Shown here: positions 43,094 through 52,200 of the stretch, piece by piece | How positions within the stretch are numbered: the first letter of the stretch is position 1 | How the letters are laid out: each line of letters begins with the position of its first letter | Origin: Nonlabens xylanidelens | GTDB lineage: Bacteria > Bacteroidota > Bacteroidia > Flavobacteriales > Flavobacteriaceae | DNA: 64,000 nucleotides | Reading direction: 5' to 3' | Assembly: GCF_002934445.1 (NCBI RefSeq) | Contig: NZ_PTJE01000002.1 | Coordinates: 315,392-379,391 of the forward strand | Program-made: the position numbers and the translations under genes | The notes under the pieces: generated by a model | Databases searched by the model: none | What the model saw: the letters and a program-made list of their open reading frames with translations, nothing else | Told to the model about the DNA's origin: nothing

Positions 43094-43567
43094 ATGAAAA
43101 TTACACTTCTCGCCGTAGGTAAAACAGACGATTCTCGCATAGAACAACTCACTCAAATGTATGTAGATCGATTAGGTCATTACATTAATTTTGATCTTGA
43201 GATCATACCAGATCTTAAAAAGACTAAGAATCTAAGCGAAGACCAACAAAAGAACGAAGAAGGAAAATTGATCTTAAACAAGCTAGAAAAGAGTGATTTT
43301 GTAACCATTCTAGATGAAAAAGGCAAGAAGTACACCAGCATGCAATTTGCCGAGTTGATCAATAAAAGAAGTGTTTCTGGTTTAAAGAGATTGGTATTTA
43401 TAATCGGTGGTCCTTATGGTTTCTCCCCAGACGTTTATTCTAGAGCTAATTCTAAATTATCCTTAAGTGACATGACTTTCTCTCATCAAATGGTCCGTTT
43501 ATTTGCTGTAGAACAAATTTACAGAGCATTTACCATTTTGAGAAATGAACCTTATCATCATGAGTGA
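43094..43567 (+). CDS. rlmH: 23S rRNA pseudouridine-1915 N3-methyltransferase RlmH
   Basis: 157 residues, the complete small SPOUT enzyme: MKITLLAVGKT, LDEKGKKYTSMQFAELI, FIIGGPYGFS, LSLSDMTFSHQMVRLFAVEQIYRAF and the C-terminal NEPYHHE, which closes the active site. It methylates the pseudouridine in helix 69 of 23S rRNA on 70S ribosomes. Confidence 0.95.
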   Translation: MKITLLAVGKTDDSRIEQLTQMYVDRLGHYINFDLEIIPDLKKTKNLSEDQQKNEEGKLILNKLEKSDFVTILDEKGKKYTSMQFAELINKRSVSGLKRLVFIIGGPYGFSPDVYSRANSKLSLSDMTFSHQMVRLFAVEQIYRAFTILRNEPYHHE

Positions 43568-43598
43568 TCAGCTAATTCATTAATAAATTATTACAAAT

Positions 43599-44081
43599 TT
43601 GAAAAATTTACTATTCCTAATATTATTTTTAAATGGAGCCTTAAATTGCTTTGGACAACATGGAATTGAATTTCAATTTGAAATACAACCTATTAATAAT
43701 GAACTATCAATTTTTAAGGATAGTACAATTTATGATGTAAGAGGTGTTATTTTAAACACAAGTGATACAGACTTGTATTTTTTATCAGAATCATGCAATG
43801 GGCTTGCTTATTATATCAAATCAAATTCTGAAAACGTTGAAAATTATGTAACCTTAAATTGTAATGCTAGCTGGCCTGAAAAAATTATGATTAAACCAGG
43901 TTCTCAATACCTTTTTAATACAAATATCAGAATGAAAAAAATTGTTGATGATATAAATTTAGATTTAAAGCTTTTTTTACTAATTCCTTCTACAGATGTT
44001 AAAGGAAAATCCATATTTGATGTTCAAAAAGAGAATATTTTTTACACTTTAGACTTGAAAGGTAAAAACATTAAAATTTAA
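43599..44081 (+). CDS. Small secreted protein of unknown function (TTG start)
   Basis: 160 residues. The only start in frame before the signal peptide is TTG at 43599, read as MKNLLFLILFLNGALNCFGQ. The mature part is strand-rich (EFQFEIQPINNELSIF, TSDTDLYFLSESCNGLAYYIKS) with an immunoglobulin-like look, and ends TLDLKGKNIKI. Two Cys residues may pair. Unknown family. It starts 31 bases after rlmH. Confidence 0.5.
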   Translation: MKNLLFLILFLNGALNCFGQHGIEFQFEIQPINNELSIFKDSTIYDVRGVILNTSDTDLYFLSESCNGLAYYIKSNSENVENYVTLNCNASWPEKIMIKPGSQYLFNTNIRMKKIVDDINLDLKLFLLIPSTDVKGKSIFDVQKENIFYTLDLKGKNIKI

Positions 44082-44215
44082 AAGATTTCCGCTAGACTAT
44101 GGACACTTTACGAATATAAATTTTCAATAGCTGTATCCTTAAACTTATCATTCCATTAAATTAAAACTTTACTTAAAATCTTGCAAAACCGCTTCATACC
44201 TATTCCTTCCTAGCT

Positions 44216-44223
44216 TATTTTTG
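44216..44223 (+). promoter_or_regulatory. -7 box TATTTTTG before the MutS2-like gene
   Basis: TATTTTTG fits TAnnTTTG, with the ATG ten bases downstream, so the leader would be very short. No TTTG at the -33 distance. Confidence 0.4.
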
Positions 44224-44233
44224 TAAGACTTTT

Positions 44234-46414
44234 ATGAGAAAAATATCTAACAAAACGATTCAGGATTTAGAGTTTGATGTAGTCCTACAACAAGCTAGTG
44301 CTTATTGTATTACCGAAGATGGTAAAACTGCCATTACTACTTTAAAACCTTTTACAAAACGCTTCTTAATAGAAAGAGAACTAGCCTTTACTAATGAGTA
44401 TTTATGGTCTTTTTCTAGCGAGCATAGCATACCTAATCACGGCTTTGATCTGATAGAAAAAGAGCTACAGTTATTAGGCATCGATAACAGTACCCTGGAT
44501 AAAGAAAGTATAAGAAGACTAGCCGTATTACCACGTACCGTAAACGAGCACATTAAATTCTTTAAGAAACTACAAGAGTTTTTCCCACAATTATACAAGC
44601 GTCTAGAACACATTACTTATAACGATATGATACCTACACAGGTAGATCTCGTTATGGACCGTTTTGGTGATATTAAAAATGACGCATCACCACATTTAAA
44701 AAACATAAGACGCGAGATGAATACCGTGCGAGGCCAGCTTAACGGTAGCTTTGGTCAGGCACTAAGTCATTATGGACAACTGGATTATCTAGATGAAATA
44801 AGAGAATCTGTAGTAGAAAACCGCCGTGTACTGGCCGTAAAAGCCATGTACAGACGCAAGGTAAAAGGTAAAATGATGGGTAGCTCTAAGACTGGAAGCA
44901 TCTCCTACATTGAACCAGAACGCGTGTTAACGCTTTCGCGAAAGCTGTCAGAATTAGAAATAGAAGAACTAGAAGAAATCCAGAGAATTCTTAAAGAACT
45001 GACTGATTTTTTACGTGCCTTTATCCCAGAATTTGAAGAGTACAGAACCTATCTTACTCATACAGACGTCATAGCTGCAAAGGCTAAATATGGTCGTAAA
45101 ATAAAAGGATGTTTACCCATGATGGTAGACCATCAAGAACTAGAACTGGTAGACGCTTATCACCCTTTATTATGGGTTGCAAATAATGAGCGTGGTGAGA
45201 CTACCTATGCGCAAACCATAAGACTAGCTCCAGATAATAGAATTATAGTTATTTCTGGACCTAACGCAGGTGGTAAATCCATTACTTTAAAGACTATAGG
45301 TTTACTTCAATTAATGATACAGACTGGTATGTTAATACCGGTACATGAAAAAAGTAGAATATGTGTTTTTGAGCACGTACTTACAGACATAGGTGATAAT
45401 CAAAGTATTGATAACCATTTAAGTACGTACAGTTATCGTTTAAAAAACATGCGCGGTTTTCTTAAAACGGCCAACGATAAAACGCTTTTCTTAATCGATG
45501 AATTCGGTACAGGATCTGATCCAGAATTAGGTGGCGCCCTGGCAGAAAGTATGCTAGAAGAATTAAACAGCCGCAAGTCCTATGGTATCATTACCACGCA
45601 TTATACAAATTTAAAGATGCTTGCAAACGAGTTGCCAGAAATGACTAATGCAAACATGCTCTTTGATTCTAGAACTTTGGAGCCTATTTATCAGTTACAA
45701 TTAGGTGAGGCCGGTAGCTCATTTACCTTTGAAGTAGCACAAAAGAATGGTATTCCTTATTCATTAATTAATAAGGCAAAGAAAAAAGTAGAACGAGGCA
45801 AAATACGTTTTGACAAGTCTATCGCAGCTTTACAGAAAGAAAGATCTAACCTGCGACGCAATAATGAGAGCCTACAAAATAAAGAGGTAAAAGCAACGCA
45901 GCGTGCTAATAAACTAGAAGATACACAAGAACGTGTGCAGCAAAAACTGCAAGATTTTCAAGAACTCTATGACGGTTACCAGCGTTATATTCAACTAGGT
46001 AAAAAATTTGATGGCCTGGCAGAAGCTTTTGAAAACAACAAAAAGAAAAAGCTATTACTAGACGAGCTTATGAAGCTGGTCATTACAGAAAATGTAAAAC
46101 GTAAACCTGCAAAAAAAGAGGCTGCTCCTAACCGCAAAGCTGTAAAACAACAAAAAGGGAAACAAAAACAGGTAGAACACGAAGTAATACAAAAGGTTCA
46201 AAAAATAAGAACCGAAAAGATAAAAGCCAAAGTATCTCAAGTAAAAGAAGAAAAGGTACCAGATGTAGTCTTAAAATTAAATGACCGCGTGCGACTTTCT
46301 GGTTCTAAATCTATAGGTACCATAGACCAGATTGAAAAAGGAAAAGCAACGGTTAATTATGGCTTTTTCACGACTTTAGTTGCTCTAGAACAACTAGAAA
46401 AAGTAGGGAAATAA
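44234..46414 (+). CDS. MutS2-like DNA-binding ATPase lacking the Smr domain
   Basis: 726 residues. The core lever domain is followed by a MutS ATPase with Walker A GPNAGGKS (342-349), ST.SYRLKNM and LIDEFGTGSDPELGGAL. A long Lys/Glu-rich coiled coil (about 510-680) and a small C-terminal beta domain (KLNDRVRLSGSKSIGTI) follow. The usual C-terminal Smr nuclease domain of MutS2 is absent. MutS2 proteins act on branched DNA or stalled ribosomes, not in mismatch repair. An iterated palindrome lies in the codons for TLSRKLSEL. The next gene starts directly after the stop. Confidence 0.85.
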   Translation: MRKISNKTIQDLEFDVVLQQASAYCITEDGKTAITTLKPFTKRFLIERELAFTNEYLWSFSSEHSIPNHGFDLIEKELQLLGIDNSTLDKESIRRLAVLPRTVNEHIKFFKKLQEFFPQLYKRLEHITYNDMIPTQVDLVMDRFGDIKNDASPHLKNIRREMNTVRGQLNGSFGQALSHYGQLDYLDEIRESVVENRRVLAVKAMYRRKVKGKMMGSSKTGSISYIEPERVLTLSRKLSELEIEELEEIQRILKELTDFLRAFIPEFEEYRTYLTHTDVIAAKAKYGRKIKGCLPMMVDHQELELVDAYHPLLWVANNERGETTYAQTIRLAPDNRIIVISGPNAGGKSITLKTIGLLQLMIQTGMLIPVHEKSRICVFEHVLTDIGDNQSIDNHLSTYSYRLKNMRGFLKTANDKTLFLIDEFGTGSDPELGGALAESMLEELNSRKSYGIITTHYTNLKMLANELPEMTNANMLFDSRTLEPIYQLQLGEAGSSFTFEVAQKNGIPYSLINKAKKKVERGKIRFDKSIAALQKERSNLRRNNESLQNKEVKATQRANKLEDTQERVQQKLQDFQELYDGYQRYIQLGKKFDGLAEAFENNKKKKLLLDELMKLVITENVKRKPAKKEAAPNRKAVKQQKGKQKQVEHEVIQKVQKIRTEKIKAKVSQVKEEKVPDVVLKLNDRVRLSGSKSIGTIDQIEKGKATVNYGFFTTLVALEQLEKVGK
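44931..44945. repeat. Iterated palindrome inside the MutS2-like gene (different frame)
   Basis: CGCTTTCGCGAAAGC, here read as Leu-Ser-Arg-Lys, unlike the other six genic copies. Confidence 0.95.
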
Positions 46415-46816
46415 ATGGAACGCAATCATGATATAGTATTATTTGATGGGGTTTGCAATCTTTGCAATAGTGCCATCTTATTTATTATAAAACGTGATAG
46501 AAAGGATCGTTTTAGATTTGCACCATTAGATAGCGATATTGGAAAAGAGTTACTTTCTCAACATCATATGGATTCTTCTAAGATAGATTCTATCGTATTG
46601 GTTAGTGGTGATTCCGCTTTCGCGAAAGCGGATGCCGCATTAAACATTGCAAAACATTTAAATCATTTGTGGCCAATACTCTACGTGTTTAAGATCGTAC
46701 CTAGTTTTATATCTGACAAAATTTATGATTTTATAGCTAGAAATCGCTATAAATGGTTTGGTAAAAAAGAGAGTTGCATGATTCCTACACCAAATTTAAC
46801 ATCTAAGTTCCTATAG
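46415..46816 (+). CDS. DCC-family thiol-disulfide oxidoreductase (DUF393)
   Basis: 133 residues. VLFDGVCNLCNSAILFIIKRD has the DxxCxxC motif that names the DCC family, and RFRFAPLDSDIG follows. Thioredoxin-like fold, expected in the cytoplasm. The iterated palindrome encodes SAFAKADAAL where relatives carry a similar Ser/Lys-Ser-Asp-Ala-Ala helix. The ATG begins at the base after the MutS2 stop codon, so translation is probably coupled. Confidence 0.88.
   Translation: MERNHDIVLFDGVCNLCNSAILFIIKRDRKDRFRFAPLDSDIGKELLSQHHMDSSKIDSIVLVSGDSAFAKADAALNIAKHLNHLWPILYVFKIVPSFISDKIYDFIARNRYKWFGKKESCMIPTPNLTSKFL
46613..46632. repeat. Iterated palindrome, 20-base form, inside the DUF393 gene
   Basis: TC + CGCTTTCGCGAAAGCG + GA, read in frame as Ala-Phe-Ala-Lys-Ala-Asp. 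Confidence 0.95.
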
Positions 46817-46878
46817 AAACTCTTCTAAACGTTAATTATTTAACGGTTTGATAGTATATTTAGCGCAAATATATTTAC

Positions 46879-47964
46879 GTGAAAAATTTTTGGCCTGGAT
46901 TATTAATATTCCTACTCTATTGCATGGGCTGCCTACTTGTATTGGGTTATTTCTTAGGTGATTTAAAAAGCGATGGTGTGCATGTACCAGCGTTAAATGA
47001 TACAGTAAATAAAAGCACCTCTATTTCTACAAATCCTATTGAGATTACCTCTTTAAAACCAAAAGAAGAAACAACTTTTAAAGAAGACCTAAATACAATA
47101 GATACTGTAGTTGTAAAACCTAGTATCGTTACAAATGATTCTGTAAGTCTTTCAACTAAAACAGACACTAAAAACGATTTAAATATAGAACAAACCTCTA
47201 CCGAATATGAGGCATTACCGTTCTCTGTATTTAATGAAGCAAAAGAAGTGCTCGTACCTTGTAATCTATTTGCTTTAATTTATGAAAATCGCAATAAAGT
47301 AAAAATTCCATACGGTTGTATAAATTATGGCGTGGAGATCAAAAAAATATTAAGTCTACACAAAGAATCTTCACTTACCATTACCGGTTATAGCTCTCCA
47401 GAAGAACCGTCTACTCTAGGTAAACAGCGTGCAGAGTATCTAAAAAAGTTACTGGTAGGAATAGGTATCGATAGATCTAGATTACATACTAATGCTTCTT
47501 TTCAAGATATCAATTATGTAAATGGTAAAGCAAATGGTGGTATTTTAATGCGCATAAACAATAGCGATTCCTTACCTATTACTTCTAGTATTTCTACTGC
47601 GCCTGCAAATAAAGAAATAACTGTCCAGACTACACGACCTACTGGTCCTTATGCTTATAAGAAATTCACCTCTGGTTATCAAGGAGATTACTTTTATGGG
47701 AACCAGTCTTTTACTTCTTATGTAAGTCAAATTAAAACCTATCTTAAGGATAACCCAAGTAAGAAAATTGAAATATATACTTATACAGATTCTGTAGGTA
47801 ACGCTATCGATAATATGTCTATATCAAAAGCAAATTCTGCAACAGCGCAACGTATAGTTGCTCAATCTGGTATACCTGCTTATAAAATTAAATCAATATC
47901 TATGGGTGAAAAAGCCGTAGATGCCAGCGGTAGTAGTAAGTGTGTTATTTTAAAAGTTAAATAA
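46879..47964 (+). CDS. Membrane-anchored protein with two OmpA-like domains (GTG start)
   Basis: 361 residues starting with GTG. An uncleaved-looking N-terminal helix (about 4-24) is followed by a Ser/Thr-rich linker (to about 110) and two OmpA/MotB-like domains: about 130-225 (SLTITGYSSPEEPSTLGKQRAEYLKKLL) and about 265-361 (KIEIYTYTDSVGNAIDNMSISKANS). The peptidoglycan-binding Asp/Arg set is degenerate, especially in the first domain. Seven bases separate it from the next gene, so they form an operon. Confidence 0.7.
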   Translation: MKNFWPGLLIFLLYCMGCLLVLGYFLGDLKSDGVHVPALNDTVNKSTSISTNPIEITSLKPKEETTFKEDLNTIDTVVVKPSIVTNDSVSLSTKTDTKNDLNIEQTSTEYEALPFSVFNEAKEVLVPCNLFALIYENRNKVKIPYGCINYGVEIKKILSLHKESSLTITGYSSPEEPSTLGKQRAEYLKKLLVGIGIDRSRLHTNASFQDINYVNGKANGGILMRINNSDSLPITSSISTAPANKEITVQTTRPTGPYAYKKFTSGYQGDYFYGNQSFTSYVSQIKTYLKDNPSKKIEIYTYTDSVGNAIDNMSISKANSATAQRIVAQSGIPAYKIKSISMGEKAVDASGSSKCVILKVK

Positions 47965-47971
47965 AGTAGTT

Positions 47972-48553
47972 ATGGAATTTATAGAAAATAACAGCAGTCT
48001 ACTTCTGGTCATTTTTTTAATGATGTTAGGCGCATTTATAATAGGTTTTCTTTCTGGAAAATCTGGTATAGATACTACTGCTGCCGTTGTGAACAAAGAG
48101 TATACTCAAGAAAAGACTATTACCAGCACTATTACTACAGCTAAGAACACGATTACAAATCCAGATGACACCGACTTGCATCGTGTAGAAATAGCAGATA
48201 TAAGTGAACCTGGTAAAATAAGAGCTATGAAAACCAGAGAACGTGCTGGTAGATTGAGCCAAGAAGTAAAAACGGAAATGGCTAATAAAACGATAGACTT
48301 CTCTAACATAGGCATAGGAGATAAATCACAAGCAGATGATTTTAAAAAGATAGTAGGCATAGGCAGCTTTGTAGAAGAGAAACTAAATACAATAGGTATT
48401 TATAATTACTCACAACTAGCTCAAATGACTGATGCAGATATCAATGCAATAACTAAAGTGATTGAGTTTTTTCCTGGTAGAATACACCGCGACGACTGGA
48501 AAGGACAGGCTAGAGATTTAATGACAAGTAAACAGAGCAGTACGGAAGTATAA
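47972..48553 (+). CDS. Membrane-anchored helix-hairpin-helix protein
   Basis: 193 residues: one N-terminal helix with glycine-rich face (about 8-30), a polar linker, and a C-terminal domain (about 128-185: FKKIVGIGSFVEEKLNTIGIYNYSQLAQMT) with the helix-hairpin-helix pattern IGIGxxxxxxLxxxGI seen in DUF4332-like and ribosomal-L21-associated proteins. Normally a DNA- or protein-binding module. It is translated right after the OmpA-like protein, suggesting both work in the envelope. Confidence 0.72.
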   Translation: MEFIENNSSLLLVIFLMMLGAFIIGFLSGKSGIDTTAAVVNKEYTQEKTITSTITTAKNTITNPDDTDLHRVEIADISEPGKIRAMKTRERAGRLSQEVKTEMANKTIDFSNIGIGDKSQADDFKKIVGIGSFVEEKLNTIGIYNYSQLAQMTDADINAITKVIEFFPGRIHRDDWKGQARDLMTSKQSSTEV

Positions 48554-48571
48554 CTTTAAATACATCTACTT

Positions 48572-48988
48572 ATTAAAATCAAGTACAAAATAAACAAACT
48601 CTATGGATACCTACTAATAGGGCTAGTTTTCTCATTACTAGGTATCTCAAACTTATTCTATCAAGATAACATCTGGTGGACGCATTATATGCAACTATTA
48701 TTTGGGTTATTATTTATAAGCTATTTTCTATACGGCTTATGGGGTCAGTATCTTACTATACAAAGTAACACCATCGGTAAGCTAAACTCCTTTGGGATTC
48801 CTATAAAAATGAATCTAAGCGATGTCATCTGGATTAAAAAATTCAATAAAGATTACACCTTAATTACCGAAGATAAAGAGTTTAAAATTAAAACAGACTG
48901 GATAGAAAAGTCCTCACTTTTAAAATTAAATAATGTGTTGCAGCAACTGGATTTACCTGTAGACAAAACTCCTTTTCACAGTAAATAG
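48572..48988 (+). CDS. Small membrane protein with probable non-ATG (ATT) start
   Basis: The first ATG of the frame is at 48689, which gives 99 residues. The frame is open upstream to a TAA and encodes KIKYKINKLYGYLLIGLVFS and LLGISNLFYQDNIWWTHY, that is, a basic N-tail and a full first membrane helix. The second helix begins exactly at the ATG. A protein of 138 residues with two helices and a C-terminal soluble part (INLSDVIWIKKF-like) fits flavobacterial PH-like small proteins better. The likely start is ATT at 48572, since no ATG, GTG or TTG is available there. It lies 18 bases after the HhH gene. Confidence 0.6.
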   Translation: MKIKYKINKLYGYLLIGLVFSLLGISNLFYQDNIWWTHYMQLLFGLLFISYFLYGLWGQYLTIQSNTIGKLNSFGIPIKMNLSDVIWIKKFNKDYTLITEDKEFKIKTDWIEKSSLLKLNNVLQQLDLPVDKTPFHSK

Positions 48989-48994
48989 AAAGTA

Positions 48995-49168
48995 CTACTT
49001 TTCTGTTTTCTTATTTTGCCAGTAATAGTAAACTCCTACTAGCTCGGTGAGAAAGCCTATTATTATCATACCCTTTGCTCCTAATATCTCAGTAAGGTAC
49101 ATGACAACACCTAATAAAACTATGATGCTGCCTAGAGCGATCATATAAATAGATCCTTTTTTATTCAT
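48995..49168 (-). CDS. 57-residue two-helix membrane protein
   Basis: A short minus-strand gene starting ATG at 49168 and ending TAG at 48995. The product reads MNKKGSIYMIALGSIIVLLG, then a second helix (GMIIIGFLTELVGVYYYW) and a Lys-rich tail. Basic ends and two hydrophobic stretches of correct length make it a credible small membrane protein. It is convergent with the preceding gene, with six bases between the stops. No function can be given. Confidence 0.6.
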   Translation of the reverse strand: MNKKGSIYMIALGSIIVLLGVVMYLTEILGAKGMIIIGFLTELVGVYYYWQNKKTEK

Positions 49169-49179
49169 ACGGTAAAAAT

Positions 49180-49211
49180 AAAGCCTTCTCGATAATTACC
49201 GAGAAGGCTTT
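49180..49211 (-). terminator. Hairpin terminator of the phosphoesterase/barrel gene
   Basis: AAAGCCTTCTCG/CGAGAAGGCTTT with an eight-base loop, 24 bases after the stop and just before the 57-residue gene. Confidence 0.75.
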
Positions 49212-49234
49212 GTAATAATTTTAAAATTCTGAAT

Positions 49235-52200
49235 CTAGAAACTAAATCCTACTTGAAAACTGAACCTCAGTCCATCTTCTCCAGTAAATAAATTAAATGT
49301 GGCACCTATTGCATTAGAACTGTTTACCCAAAAACCACCACCGAAATCATTATGCCATTTATCACTACTCTCACCATCTTGCCACACACGACCTACGTCT
49401 GCTCCACCGAATATTCCAATTTGCAACGGTACAAATCCTGTCTTAAACTCGTTAAAACTATATCTTACATCTGCACTACCAGCAAGAGCACTCTCTCCAG
49501 AGAATCGTTGTGTACGATAACCTCTTAAACCATTATTTTGTCCTACTTGAGCACTTTGATAAAACTGGTAATCGTCACCTATATTAAAAGTAGCTTGTGT
49601 AAGCGTTTTAAGAACTAGACTACGGCTGCGGTTTAATGCATTATAGAAACCTAGTTTAGGTTTAATAAAACCAAATGTATTTCCTAAGTCATCTTTATCT
49701 GCATTTATTCCTGCTACTATGTCAAAAATCATCCCTCGTGTTGGGTTCAATTTATTATCATAACTCTCATAATTGTAACCTCCATTTAATTCTAAGAACC
49801 ACTTACGTTCAAAAAACTCAGGATCTTCCTCTGGCGTAGCAAATTGAGTTTCTAAGAATCTACCTTCATCTTCTTCTATTTCAAAACTCTGTATTTCTAT
49901 TCCTCCTTTTACGTTAGAACCGTACTCACCTTTATAGCTTACACCTACTCCACCAGAGATCTCACTTAATCTCACACGATTAAAGTCAAAGTCTAAATCA
50001 TCGTCTAGGTTTACCGTTTCATTTCCAAAACCGAAGAAATTCTCTGCAAACGTTGGGTTAGAGAACCTTGCTTTTACCGTAAGATTCATTTGATTAAATA
50101 CACCTGCAAATGTTCCATTATAGTTGATATCAAAACCTTCTGTAGCAAAGTAATAACCTGCTCTTATTTGATGTACTCTAGTATTAGGGTTGCGGTTAAA
50201 GCCGTTTACAGTAAATGTATTTTGAACACCTATTTTAAAACCATCATCTGGATTAAAGCCTATAGCTGGTGTTAGTACATTTGATTTTAAAATACTCTTG
50301 CGTGGGTCGTACAAGTTTCTGTTATAACTGTCAGATAATCTAACTCTAGCACCGCCTTTATCTGTAAAAGTGTTCTTCTTAGTTTTATGATCATAAATAG
50401 AAATAGACTTTCCATTTTCTAGGTTATAAATATCATTATTTTGTCCACCTATGATTCTAACTTTTATACGGTCTTTACCACTTCCTACGGCCTCTATTAT
50501 ATCATCATCATCTAGTGCATATACCCAGATCTCTTTTGTGTCCTCGGCAAGGAATAAACGATCTACAACGACATCAGCTTTTTTACCATCTTTATTTCTA
50601 TAAATAGTTACTCTAGTCTTTCCGTCTTCCACTCTATCTACAACTACAAAGTCATCCTTATCTGTACCTGTTACAATAGCTAGATCTGATAAATAGTCAT
50701 AATAACGCTCAGCAATTTTCACAATATTACCACGACGTATTTTCATGTTATTGATAATCTTCTGTGTGGATTCATCCGGATAAATTTCGGCAGGAAGTTC
50801 CTTAAACGCAGCTTCTATAGCCTCGTCACTTAAATTATCTTGTATAAATTGTGCTTGTTCTATCCACATGTCTCTGTCTGCTTCTTGAGCAAGACTGCGG
50901 TCTAGGTAAGATGCTGCACTATTGAACCATTTTACATTATCTAACTCTTCGTCATAAGTAGCAAACTGTTTAGTTATACCTATCATAGTTCTTAAAGTTG
51001 CAAATAAAGCACCGTCAAAGTTAGAAAACACCTGATCCCTATCTCTAGGAATAGGTTTAAATGTACTGTTTCCATCCTTTTTAAACTGTGCCCATCTCCA
51101 TTGATCCTGGTGTCTGTCCCAATCTCCTAGCAACATATCAAACATACGCGCTCTCACAAATGCTTCTTGATCTATTTTGTATTTTTCGTCCTCTCTTATT
51201 TTCTCAAAAATATCTGCGGTACTTTCTATATCGTCAGATTTCCCAAAACTAGCAATGTCTTTTTGATTCTCTTCTGGTCGTTCTACAAGCATATAAAGCT
51301 CGTCTCCATAATCGTTATTGTAATTTCCTAAAGCCTCTTGTTTAGGCACAAAATAAATTTCTGGATTGGTATGATACACGCCTATGGCATCACTTAATTT
51401 AGGCAATGTTAATGCCGCATATGGATGGGCAGCGGTATAGAAGTCAAAAAGAAGATCTTCGGCCGTCGTATCTTCAAAAGATTCTGCTACGGTGTTTTCT
51501 TTAAAAACTGTAGTCTGTAAAAACTGTACGGCACTTTTCTTAAGTGCTCTTAAATTGTATTCTTTTCCATCTTTTGCAACGAGTCTCAAAGAGCGAGTTT
51601 GGTGACCACCACCAGCTCTTTCTACTACTAGCCCACCTTTTAAGGTATCTAAAATTGCAACTTTTGCATTGATTTTAGTTCCGTAAAGATCTCTATATTT
51701 ATTACCCCAAACAGATTCAAACACTGCGCTTTTTTCTACTCTTTCTTGATCGTATATACTCGCTTTCGCGAAAGCGGGATACTCATCTGGCAATGTCTCT
51801 AAATCAAACTCTACTGGTTTTTTAATAGCCTCATAAGTGAAAAGCAACTTTTCTTTTCCATTCTCAAAACCATAGTATCGCACCCAGCTACTGCCATCTT
51901 TCATAACATCTAGTCGAGCAAATCCCATACCACCGTAAGAAAATAAACCGTCATTACTTAAGGTTGCATAACTCTCCTTTGCACCACTACCAGAAACTAT
52001 CTGTCGTATTCCATCATTTTCTATGTACTGTAAAGTATGCTCATGACCACTAGCAAAAATTATTCTAGGCGCAGCAGATGCTCTCGCTAGCGTAGTAATT
52101 CTATTAGTCATTTCTTGATATCTCTTATTCTGTTTATCTTGAGCACTAACACCACCACTAGTTCTAATTTGTGTGGCTAGTGAACCTAAAATAGGAATAG

